32,373 nt of DNA from an uncultured Clostridia bacterium (GTDB lineage Bacteria > Bacillota > Clostridia > Christensenellales > UBA1242): assembly GCA_944360025.1 (NCBI GenBank), contig CALVTF010000004.1:1-32373 (forward strand). The letters are read 5' to 3'. Numbering within the stretch: position 1 is the stretch's first letter; the number at the start of each line of letters is the position of its first letter. Position numbers and translations under genes: made by a program. Shown piece by piece: positions 6,769-14,443 of the stretch. Below the pieces are notes generated by a model that worked only from the letters and a program-made list of their open reading frames with translations, was not told where the DNA came from and made no database searches.

Positions 6769-7128
6769 ATGTTAATCAAACGTGGCGAAATATATATATG
6801 TGATTTAGGACAAAATGTCGGAAGTGAACAATGTGGTTTACGTCCGGTTATTGTTATACAAAACAATGTAGGAAATAAATATTCTCCAACAGTTGTGGTT
6901 TCAGCAATAACGTCGAGTTTAAATAAAGCAAAACTTCCAACACATGTAAATATTAGTTCAGCTGAAAGTGGCCTTTCTGATGATTCAATAATTCTATTAG
7001 AGCAAATTCGAACATTAGATAAAAGTCGATTAAAAACAAAAATAGGGAATGTAAATTCTGAGACATTAAAGAAGATTGATATTGCTTTAGCGGTGTCAAT
7101 AGGAATAGGAGGAGAGAAAAAACGATGA
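6769..7128 (+). CDS. mazF: MazF/PemK-family mRNA interferase toxin
   Basis: The 119-aa protein aligns from memory with Bacillus MazF (EndoA) over its full length: RGEIYICDLG, VGSEQCGLRPVIVIQN, GNKYSPTVVVSAIT, KAKLPTHV and LLEQIRTLDKSRL. The conserved catalytic pair corresponds to Arg25 and Thr48. The family cleaves single-stranded RNA at short sequences and is normally neutralised by a MazE partner. The ORF is intact, so an antitoxin should exist; the only candidate close by is the 68-aa gene upstream. Its stop overlaps the start of the next gene (ATGA). In a mobile element a toxin-antitoxin pair typically stabilises inheritance or excludes other phages. Confidence 0.88.
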   Translation: MLIKRGEIYICDLGQNVGSEQCGLRPVIVIQNNVGNKYSPTVVVSAITSSLNKAKLPTHVNISSAESGLSDDSIILLEQIRTLDKSRLKTKIGNVNSETLKKIDIALAVSIGIGGEKKR

Positions 7129-7601
7129 ATAAAAATTTAGAAGAAAAAATATATTCAATGTCAAATAGTTTTTTACCACTTGATATGTTTTATAACGATA
7201 TAAGAGATAATCCAGTAGAAAATTATAATAAGGAACAAGCATATAAAGACTTGGAAAAAATTGCTGATTTTATATTAGATTTGCACAATAATTTATTTTA
7301 TCTGTCTTTTAAAGATGTATACAGAACCAAAGCCGAAGCCGAAAACTACTTGCACCACGCTAATATTACAAGAACTGAAACATTGCCTTTCTTGACTTGG
7401 GAAGAGTTTAAGAGAAAAAGAGAACTAAAATTCAATTCAGCAGATAGCAATTATTGTGAATTATTTATCGTTAATGATTTTATATATTTACAACTAGGAA
7501 AAGAAATAAGTATGAAACAACAAAATGTAGGTGAAGCAACCGAAGAGAACTTTTACAAAGCCTATGACGAGTGTGTAAGGCTGTTTAGGGGTGGGGAATG
7601 A
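7125..7601 (+). CDS. Hypothetical phage-type protein, 158 aa
   Basis: ATG 7125 overlaps the mazF stop (ATGA), with GGAGG upstream. The product is soluble and acidic. The phrase KAEAENYLHHANITRTETLPFLTWEEFKRKR (about residues 67-97) looks like a structured helical core, but I do not recognise the family. Its stop overlaps the ATG of the broken methyltransferase (AATGA), so 6551-8256 reads as one translationally coupled cassette. Function unknown. Confidence 0.6.
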   Translation: MNKNLEEKIYSMSNSFLPLDMFYNDIRDNPVENYNKEQAYKDLEKIADFILDLHNNLFYLSFKDVYRTKAEAENYLHHANITRTETLPFLTWEEFKRKRELKFNSADSNYCELFIVNDFIYLQLGKEISMKQQNVGEATEENFYKAYDECVRLFRGGE

Positions 7602-8256
7602 AAGTGTTATTAGCGTGTGAAGAAAGTCAAGCGGTATGTAAAGAGTTTAGGGATTTAGGACACGAAGCGTATATGAATGTAGTGGTGGACACCCAGAGTG
7701 GCACATTAAAGGCGATTGTTTGGCGATATTAAACGGACGAGGTGAGTTTACACCAGAAAATGGAAGTAAACATAAAATTGACACAAAATGGGATATAATC
7801 ATAGCATTTCCACCTTGCACTCATTTGACTTGCACAGGACAATGGGCATACACAAAGGGTTATAAAGACTCAGCATTAAAAGAAGAGGGTGCTAATTTCT
7901 TTATGAAAATGATAAATGCTGATTGTGATAAAATTGCCGTTGAAAATCCAATAGGCATTATGTCAACAAGATATAGAAAGCCAGACCAAATAATTCAACC
8001 ATATATGTTTGGTGATGAGGCACAAAAAAGCACTTGCCTATGGTTAAAAAATTTACCGTTATTAAAACCAACAAAAATAGTTGGAAAGGGTGAGAAGAAA
8101 GAATGGATAAATGCAAAAGGTCAAAAGAAAACATACCCAAAATGGATGTTTGACGCATTAAATAAAGCAAAAACAAAAGAAGAAAGGTCAAAATTAAGAA
8201 GTAAAACCTTTATTGGAATAGCCAAAGCGATGGCTCAACAATGGGGAGTTAAATAA
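7598..8256 (+). pseudogene. Frameshifted phage-type DNA (cytosine) methyltransferase-like gene
   Basis: The 5' part in one frame reads MKVLLACEESQAV and EFRDLGHEAY, the classical start of phage Dcm-like methyltransferases. At 7673-7677 the frame breaks. The next frame continues with CSGGHPEWHIKGDCLAIL, the PPCTHL catalytic region (about 7810-7830) and ENPIG, down to 8256. Relatives have roughly six codons (SCDI-type) where this copy has five bases, so about 13 bases are missing. As written the 5' frame stops at 7730-7732 and the main block lacks its SAM-binding N terminus unless translation starts at TTG 7720. The protein is probably inactive. It implies the host or element once used cytosine methylation for protection. 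Confidence 0.8.
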
Positions 8257-8266
8257 AGGAGCAGTT

Positions 8267-8509
8267 ATGAAAATTATAATTAACAACTACACAAAAGATT
8301 TGACTGATGCAACTTGTCTTATAAAGGTTTACCAATTTTTGACAGATACAAAAATCATAAGTGAATTAAAAGAGTTTATTGCATTTATGGCAATTACATT
8401 TGGCGAATATGTGTGCATAGTTAGATATTTAAAAAATGGAATAAAATTTTTAAAATATGTTCGTGAACAAATAATTGAAAAAGAGATTGAAGAATTATAT
8501 AAAAAATAG
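8267..8509 (+). CDS. Hypothetical small protein, 80 aa
   Basis: ATG 8267 has GGAG upstream and follows the methyltransferase remnant by 10 bases. The product is helical, mixed hydrophobic and basic (FIAFMAITFGEYVCIVRYLKNGIKFLKYV), with no clear signal peptide. The hydrophobic stretch at about 43-52 is too short for a sure membrane span. No family recognised. It ends directly at a strong terminator, so it is the last gene of the element's + strand operon. Confidence 0.5.
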   Translation: MKIIINNYTKDLTDATCLIKVYQFLTDTKIISELKEFIAFMAITFGEYVCIVRYLKNGIKFLKYVREQIIEKEIEELYKK

Positions 8510-8530
8510 AGATAAAATCTCTATTTTTTT
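8502..8530 (+). terminator. Strong intrinsic terminator ending the element operon
   Basis: The stem AAAAATAGAGAT (8502-8513) and ATCTCTATTTTT (8517-8528) has a 3-nt loop and a run of eight T. It overlaps the stop of the 80-aa gene. Confidence 0.88.
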
Positions 8531-8536
8531 TGTGTA

Positions 8537-8560
8537 AAAAGTTTAGTCAAAAGTTTAGTC
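8537..8560. repeat. Perfect tandem 12-bp repeat, possible recombinase arm sites
   Basis: AAAAGTTTAGTC occurs twice head-to-tail (8537-8548, 8549-8560). It lies between the last element gene and the candidate attachment sequence at 8611-8629. Tandem direct repeats flanking an att core are typical arm-type binding sites of tyrosine integrases. No integrase gene is in view, so this is inference. Confidence 0.5.
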
Positions 8561-8610
8561 AAAAAAATCTACTCTTCTTTATTTATCGTATGTTTAGGGC
8601 TTTTAGTTTA

Positions 8611-8629
8611 TTCCCCGCCATCTCGACCA
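8611..8629 (+). other. Candidate attachment site (attR): tRNA-3'-end-like sequence
   Basis: TTCCCCGCCATCTCGACCA resembles the end of a tRNA: the 3' side of a T-stem, a 7-nt acceptor strand CATCTCG, discriminator A and CCA. No tRNA body precedes it, and CGAGATG is absent at the expected distance upstream, so this is a detached 3' end. This is what integration into the 3' end of a tRNA gene leaves at the far junction. The acceptor strand is nearest to that of a tRNA-Pro. The element genes stop before this point and chromosomal genes start after it. The alternative is chance; TTCCCC can also pair with GGGGAA at 8641-8646. Confidence 0.4.
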
Positions 8630-8694
8630 AAGTTTCAAAAGGGGAAAACGAAATATGTTTGGAAAAGTTAGAGGGGAAAATTCATTTTATGATT

Positions 8695-8733
8695 AAATCT
8701 CGCTAAATCGTTTGGGTTTTGCGAGATTTTTTA
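8695..8733 (+). terminator. Intrinsic terminator upstream of mscL
   Basis: The stem AAATCTCGC (8695-8703) and GCGAGATTT (8721-8729) has a 17-nt loop and ends in a T-run. No gene for it is visible between 8530 and here. It may be the original terminator of the RNA gene into which the element integrated. Confidence 0.7.
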
Positions 8734-8760
8734 TTAGAATAGAGGGGAAGGAGATGTATT

Positions 8761-9438
8761 ATGGGAAAGATAAAGAAATTTTTTAGCGATTTTAAAAAGT
8801 TTATAAGTCGTGGCAATGTGGTGGATATGGCTGTCGGTGTTATCGTGGCAAGTGCTTTCACGGCAATTGTGACGGCACTCACAAATGGTATCATTATGCC
8901 ATTCATTAATTGGCTTTTGGCTTTAGGCGGGGCAGGACTTGATTCGGCTTATACATTCTTAAAAGTTGCATATCAAACAGACAGTAGTGGGAATTTTATT
9001 CTTGATACTGCAGGGAATAGAGTTGTTGACCTTGCAAATAGTATTTACATAGACTGGGGAACATTTATTACGGCAATTATCAACTTTATTTTGATAGCCT
9101 TTGTTTTGTTTACTGTGCTTCGTATTATGATGAATGCTCAAGGTTTTTGGAAAAAAGAATTAAAGGCTTATCCAACTAAAGCAGAGAAAAAAGTTTTGAA
9201 AGAACAGGGCGTTGATATGAAAAATCGCAAAGCCGTGATAGCGGCAACTCAAGAACTTCGCGAGAAAAACAAGCCTGCACCTGTTCCACCAAAGCCAACA
9301 CAAGAGGAACTTTTGACGGAGATTTTAACCGAACTTAAAAAACAAAACAAACAGGAAGAGGCTCAAGATACTATTGAAGAGCAGATTGTTTCTCAAGAAA
9401 GCGGAGAAAAGAAAGAAGAAGTTGAAGAAGTAAAATGA
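8761..9438 (+). CDS. mscL: Large-conductance mechanosensitive channel MscL with long C-terminal extension
   Basis: The 225-aa protein shows the MscL core: an amphipathic N terminus (KKFISRGNVVDMAVGVIVASAF style), TM1 at about 20-50, a periplasmic loop, and TM2 at about 100-124. MscL opens under membrane tension to release solutes during osmotic downshock. MscL proteins are usually 120-150 residues. Here the cytoplasmic tail from about residue 130 adds roughly 95 residues, with a proline-rich linker (PAPVPPKPT) and a strongly acidic/lysine-rich end. GGGGAAGGAG lies upstream of the ATG. It stands alone behind a terminator, the first chromosomal gene after the element. Confidence 0.93.
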   Translation: MGKIKKFFSDFKKFISRGNVVDMAVGVIVASAFTAIVTALTNGIIMPFINWLLALGGAGLDSAYTFLKVAYQTDSSGNFILDTAGNRVVDLANSIYIDWGTFITAIINFILIAFVLFTVLRIMMNAQGFWKKELKAYPTKAEKKVLKEQGVDMKNRKAVIAATQELREKNKPAPVPPKPTQEELLTEILTELKKQNKQEEAQDTIEEQIVSQESGEKKEEVEEVK

Positions 9439-9439
9439 A

Positions 9440-9732
9440 TTTAGGAATAAAACAAATGAGATTGACGACCAATTTGTTATTGTCTATCTTTTAATCGCTT
9501 AAAAATATTAAACTTGAAGCAATAACTTTGGCACCATTTTCTCAAAATCGTTTCAGTGAGTTTAAATATTGGAAGATAATTTTAAGTTGTCTTAAGTGCA
9601 CCAAAAATCCTTGATGGACTATCTTATCAAATAACAAAAAATAAACACAAACTTAATGTTGTTAATCATATAAATCGTAATGAAATTTTTAATGATTTTT
9701 ACGCAAAAATGGGACATAAATATGAAAAATAA
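9440..9732 (+). pseudogene. Decayed nucleoside hydrolase remnant
   Basis: Three short blocks in three different frames together resemble an inosine-uridine nucleoside hydrolase. The N-terminal metal-binding signature appears as NEIDDQFVIVYLL (from 9455). The following strand is IKLEAITLAPFSQNRFS (from about 9507, another frame). A C-terminal piece, LNVVNHINRNEIFNDFYAK (about 9652-9708, third frame), ends at 9732. Stops separate the blocks and most of the protein is missing. The family hydrolyses ribonucleosides to base and ribose. The 3' end of the remnant overlaps the start region of the next gene. Confidence 0.65.
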
Positions 9733-10891
9733 ATTTTTTAACCATTTAAAAGTTATCACAAAACATAGATATATTGTTTTTAAACTTTGTGCAAAAAGTG
9801 GCTTTGCTTGGCGTGGGCTTATGCATGACTTGTCAAAATTTTCGCCTATTGAATTTTTCGAGGGCGTAAAATACTATACGGGTATTGGCTCACCTATTGT
9901 AAACTGTCGAAGGCATAATGGCTACTCTCTTGCTTGGCGTCATCATTTCGCACGAAACAAGCACCATTTAGAATATTGGTATGATAGAGAAAACAAAGTG
10001 CAAATGAATTTGCCGTTTAAGTATGCAGTGGAATGTGTATGTGATAAAATTGCTGCCGCAAAAAGTTATAATGGTAAAAATTATTCACCAGAGAAGCACT
10101 TAAAACATTGGCAAGAACATAGGCATGAGCAAAATACCAATGAAAATATGAAGAAGTTTATTGACCGTATTCTTGCAGATATTTGCACTTATGGAGAAGA
10201 TAAGGTTTTAAATAAAAAGTATTTGAAAAAAATATATGACGAAATTGTTGTCAACGGAGAGTTTTTAATGAAAGATTTAATAAAAATAAATTGTCATAGT
10301 TCAATTTGCATTGATGAAAAATATTATTTTGACCCATTTCAAATTAAAGAGGAGAAACATAATGCAGAAATTATTTTTATTACACATTCACATTTTGACC
10401 ATTTAGAGATTGCATCCATTGAAAAAATCATAAAAAATGACACGGTCATTGTTTGCACGAAAGATAGTGCAGAAATTTTGGAAAAAGAATTTAAAAATAA
10501 AATTGTGGTTGTAAAGCCAAACGAAAAGGGCGAGGTGAAAGACGTGCAGTTTGAAACTTTTCCAGCATACAATATTGGTCACCACCATTTTAAAGAACTT
10601 GGATATGTCGGCTACACAATTAAACTTTATGGAAATAAATTTACCATTTGCGGTGACACTGACGCAACAGAAGAGTTAAAAAATATTAAGACAGACGCTT
10701 TATTAATACCTATTGGAGGAACATACACGATGAATCCAGAAGAGGCAGGTGAACTTGTCAATATTGTAAGACCACGTCTTGCCATTCCAACTCATTATGG
10801 TTGTATTAGTGGGACACTAGGAAAAGAAGCAGAAGAAAAATTTAAAAAGGTTGTTGATAAAAATATTCCAATCGAAATTTTAATTAAATAA
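9722..10891 (+). CDS. Fusion of a DUF5662 domain and an UlaG-like metallo-beta-lactamase-fold hydrolase
   Basis: I chose ATG 9722 (389 aa) because it gives MKNKFFNHLKVITKHRYIVF, the usual start of DUF5662 proteins; an upstream in-frame ATG at 9680 lies in the decayed hydrolase. Residues 1 to about 180 carry DUF5662 features (HDLSKFSPIEF, GYSLAWRHHFARNKHHLEYW). From residue 183 a metal-dependent hydrolase begins: HSSICIDEKYYFDPF, the HxHxDH site HSHFDH (222-227), GDTDATEE and a late HYG. The two domains are normally separate proteins. At the junction an ATG (10268) has its own GGAGAG site, so the second domain can probably also be made alone. A stop codon seems to have been lost between adjacent genes. 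Substrates unknown. Confidence 0.85.
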   Translation: MKNKFFNHLKVITKHRYIVFKLCAKSGFAWRGLMHDLSKFSPIEFFEGVKYYTGIGSPIVNCRRHNGYSLAWRHHFARNKHHLEYWYDRENKVQMNLPFKYAVECVCDKIAAAKSYNGKNYSPEKHLKHWQEHRHEQNTNENMKKFIDRILADICTYGEDKVLNKKYLKKIYDEIVVNGEFLMKDLIKINCHSSICIDEKYYFDPFQIKEEKHNAEIIFITHSHFDHLEIASIEKIIKNDTVIVCTKDSAEILEKEFKNKIVVVKPNEKGEVKDVQFETFPAYNIGHHHFKELGYVGYTIKLYGNKFTICGDTDATEELKNIKTDALLIPIGGTYTMNPEEAGELVNIVRPRLAIPTHYGCISGTLGKEAEEKFKKVVDKNIPIEILIK

Positions 10892-10899
10892 ACAAAAAT

Positions 10900-10935
10900 C
10901 TCCGCTATGCATAAAGTGATAATAGCGGAGTTTTT
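10900..10935 (+). terminator. Intrinsic terminator whose right arm contains the next gene's ribosome binding site
   Basis: The stem CTCCGCTAT (10900-10908) and ATAGCGGAG (10922-10930) is followed by TTTTT. CGGAG of the right arm is also the only Shine-Dalgarno for ATG 10936. The hairpin ends the hydrolase transcript and would hide the ribosome binding site in readthrough RNA. Confidence 0.75.
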
Positions 10936-11520
10936 ATGTTAAAATCAGACTTTGATGAAATTTGTGTTAGTGATATTGAAGTTTTGGATAAAGCAAGTTT
11001 AAATGTAAAAAAGATTTTTAAACTATACAATGAACTCTCTGTTGTTCTAGATTTTTTAAGTGAAACAAAGTTTTCTTATTATTTTCAAGAGCGAACAAAT
11101 ATTACTACGGCTCGATACTCATATATTATCAAAAATTCTATTTTAAGATATATAAATTCATTAAATTATGACTTAAATAGTTTTATGGAAAAGGTTGGAA
11201 GTTTTAATTTTAAAGAAAGAAATGATAAATTAAATTTTAAAGAAATTGATATTAAAAATCATACATATTTATCTTTTTTAACTTCTGAGCAATTTTCGAG
11301 ACAAGATAAGTTTTTATGCTTGTCTTGTTATTTTACATTCAAGCTTGATGGAATTAAATCTTCTTTAAAAGAAATTCATATGGGTTGGCATGATAAGCAA
11401 TTTGTGGAATATGCGAAAAGGGTAAATACTGCATTGAATTTGTCGTTAAAACATTTTCCCAAAATTTTTAAAGATTATTCAACTTATCTAAAAATAAAAA
11501 CAGAGGAAAAGAAAAAATAA
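10936..11520 (+). CDS. Hypothetical protein, 194 aa
   Basis: ATG 10936 follows CGGAG inside a terminator arm. The product is soluble, lysine- and phenylalanine-rich, predicted helical in its first 70 residues, with no membrane segment or recognised family. A possible core is IKSSLKEIHMGWHDKQFVEYAKRVNTALNL in the C-terminal half. Its stop abuts the stop of the opposite-strand YwaF-like gene without a single base between them, so there is no room for a terminator. Function unknown. Confidence 0.6.
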   Translation: MLKSDFDEICVSDIEVLDKASLNVKKIFKLYNELSVVLDFLSETKFSYYFQERTNITTARYSYIIKNSILRYINSLNYDLNSFMEKVGSFNFKERNDKLNFKEIDIKNHTYLSFLTSEQFSRQDKFLCLSCYFTFKLDGIKSSLKEIHMGWHDKQFVEYAKRVNTALNLSLKHFPKIFKDYSTYLKIKTEEKKK

Positions 11521-12240
11521 CTACTTTTTCTTTTTTATTTTTGTAATTAAAATATGTGGCAAATAAGTGATAGTTAATGCTAAAGAACCAAAAATGACTA
11601 GACATACAAGATAAAATTGCGGACCGCATGCTTGTCTTATTGCTTCTAGAAAAGAATAGTTATTATATAAAACGGAACAGAAGTTGACATTAAGAGAATA
11701 GCCGGCTATGATTGCCACAATGCTATAGGCCAAAACAATTATTATTAAATATTTTATATCACTTAACTGCGGTTTAATTAGATGAGAGCCTACTAATATA
11801 AAGTAATATAAGAACATAAGATGATGATAGGCAAAGGTGTGAAAAGTTAAAACGGTAGCAAATACATTATCGCATGCGTTACCAATTATATTTTGTGGAG
11901 AAATTAAAAAGGCGATTAAAACTACAATTGTTCCAGAAAGAGCAAAAACGTCGCCAAGTCGTCTCAATTTTCCTTTTCCAAAACTTGCAAAGGAGAAAAA
12001 GTAGAGTGATAAACTACAAAAATGAAGAGGCAAAGCCCAAATATCATAACCTGTACAAAGAAGATATACTTGTTTAATCACTTCTAAAAGAAGCATAATA
12101 ATTGTTATCACAATTAAAGGTATTCTTCTTATGTTTTCCGATTTTTTTCTTAAAGAAAAAACTATTATAACAGCAATTAAAATTGTTATAAAAAGTGCAA
12201 TAGACAATATTTTTCCTTCGTTAACACCCCATCTAAACAT
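11521..12240 (-). CDS. YwaF/TMEM164-like integral membrane protein
   Basis: The 239-aa protein has six or seven hydrophobic segments over its whole length. The features CTGYDIWALPLHFCSLSLYFF and FHTFAYHHLMFLYYFIL match the YwaF-type family (TIGR02206), which places conserved histidines near the membrane surface. The family's function is not settled, so no activity is claimed. The gene runs opposite to both neighbours, tail-to-tail with the 194-aa gene and head-to-head with groES, so it has its own promoter between 12241 and about 12300. The C terminus is basic (KIKKKK), likely cytoplasmic. Confidence 0.75.
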   Translation of the reverse strand: MFRWGVNEGKILSIALFITILIAVIIVFSLRKKSENIRRIPLIVITIIMLLLEVIKQVYLLCTGYDIWALPLHFCSLSLYFFSFASFGKGKLRRLGDVFALSGTIVVLIAFLISPQNIIGNACDNVFATVLTFHTFAYHHLMFLYYFILVGSHLIKPQLSDIKYLIIIVLAYSIVAIIAGYSLNVNFCSVLYNNYSFLEAIRQACGPQFYLVCLVIFGSLALTITYLPHILITKIKKKK

Positions 12241-12328
12241 ATTACATATATATTAGCATAAAACTCTATACATTTAAAATAATTTCGACAAAATATTTTT
12301 TTATCTTATAAATTCTTGGCACATTCAC

Positions 12329-12357
12329 TTTACTTTTTTTTTGCAAAATTTTATACT
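12329..12357 (+). promoter_or_regulatory. Likely sigma-A promoter of groESL
   Basis: TTTACT (-35, 12329-12334), 17 bases, TATACT (-10, 12352-12357). A small hairpin GGACT/AGTCC (12364-12377) would lie near the start of the mRNA. No CIRCE repeat (TTAGCACTC-N9-GAGTGCTAA) is present between 12241 and 12415, so HrcA control is not evident. Confidence 0.55.
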
Positions 12358-12415
12358 TATATAGGACTCAGAAGTCCAAAATAAAAATTAGATTTATCTT
12401 AAAAGGGGTGAAAAT

Positions 12416-14330
<1,915 letters not shown>

Positions 14331-14353
14331 AATAACTAAAAATTAATCATATT

Positions 14354-14387
14354 AAAAATCTACCTTAACATTAGAGGTAGATTTTTT
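14354..14387 (+). terminator. Intrinsic terminator of groESL
   Basis: The stem AAAAATCTACCT (14354-14365) and AGGTAGATTTTT (14375-14386) has a 9-nt loop and a T-run. Confidence 0.9.
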
Positions 14388-14397
14388 ATTTTCCATA

Positions 14398-14426
14398 TTG
14401 ACAGAAGAGTAATTGCATGATAAAAT
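14398..14426 (+). promoter_or_regulatory. Near-consensus sigma-A promoter
   Basis: TTGACA (-35, 14398-14403), 17 bases, TAAAAT (-10, 14421-14426), just upstream of the 474-aa gene. The -35 is a perfect consensus. Confidence 0.8.
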
Positions 14427-14443
14427 AATCTTGTGAGGTGAAT

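Larger units (their letters stand above)
1..8629. mobile_element. Integrated inovirus-like element with CRESS-type Rep and origin (left end outside window)
   Basis: Nearly all genes here run on the + strand with short gaps or overlaps. They include a Zot/pI-like ATPase (3926-4843), membrane-anchored proteins suited to a filamentous virion (3-512, 514-2517), several small unknown genes, a CRESS-type Rep (5583-6557) and its stem-loop origin (5438-5476). A MazF toxin, a broken phage-type methyltransferase and small unknown genes follow. The right end is placed at a tRNA-3'-end-like sequence (8611-8629), after which chromosomal mscL begins. No integrase, coat protein or left junction is visible, so those must lie upstream or be absent. 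The 6769-8509 block could be cargo or a remnant of a different phage. The element call is firm; its exact right boundary is inferred. Confidence 0.75.

Noticed and set aside
7598..7732. Programmed ribosomal frameshift in the methyltransferase gene
   Set aside because: No slippery sequence at the junction, and about 13 bases of conserved sequence are missing, so a deletion explains it better.
8581..8629. Complete tRNA or tmRNA gene ending in CGACCA
   Set aside because: No matching 5' acceptor strand, D-arm or anticodon arm upstream; the T-loop consensus is missing. Kept only as a candidate attachment remnant.
8641..8760. Repeated GAGGGGAA phrases before mscL as a CRISPR or operator array
   Set aside because: Only two or three short, irregularly spaced copies; one is simply the mscL ribosome binding site.
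12301..12345. Sigma-54 promoter (TGGCAC) ahead of groES
   Set aside because: TGGCAC is present at about 12317-12322, but the TTGC half does not occur at the required spacing.
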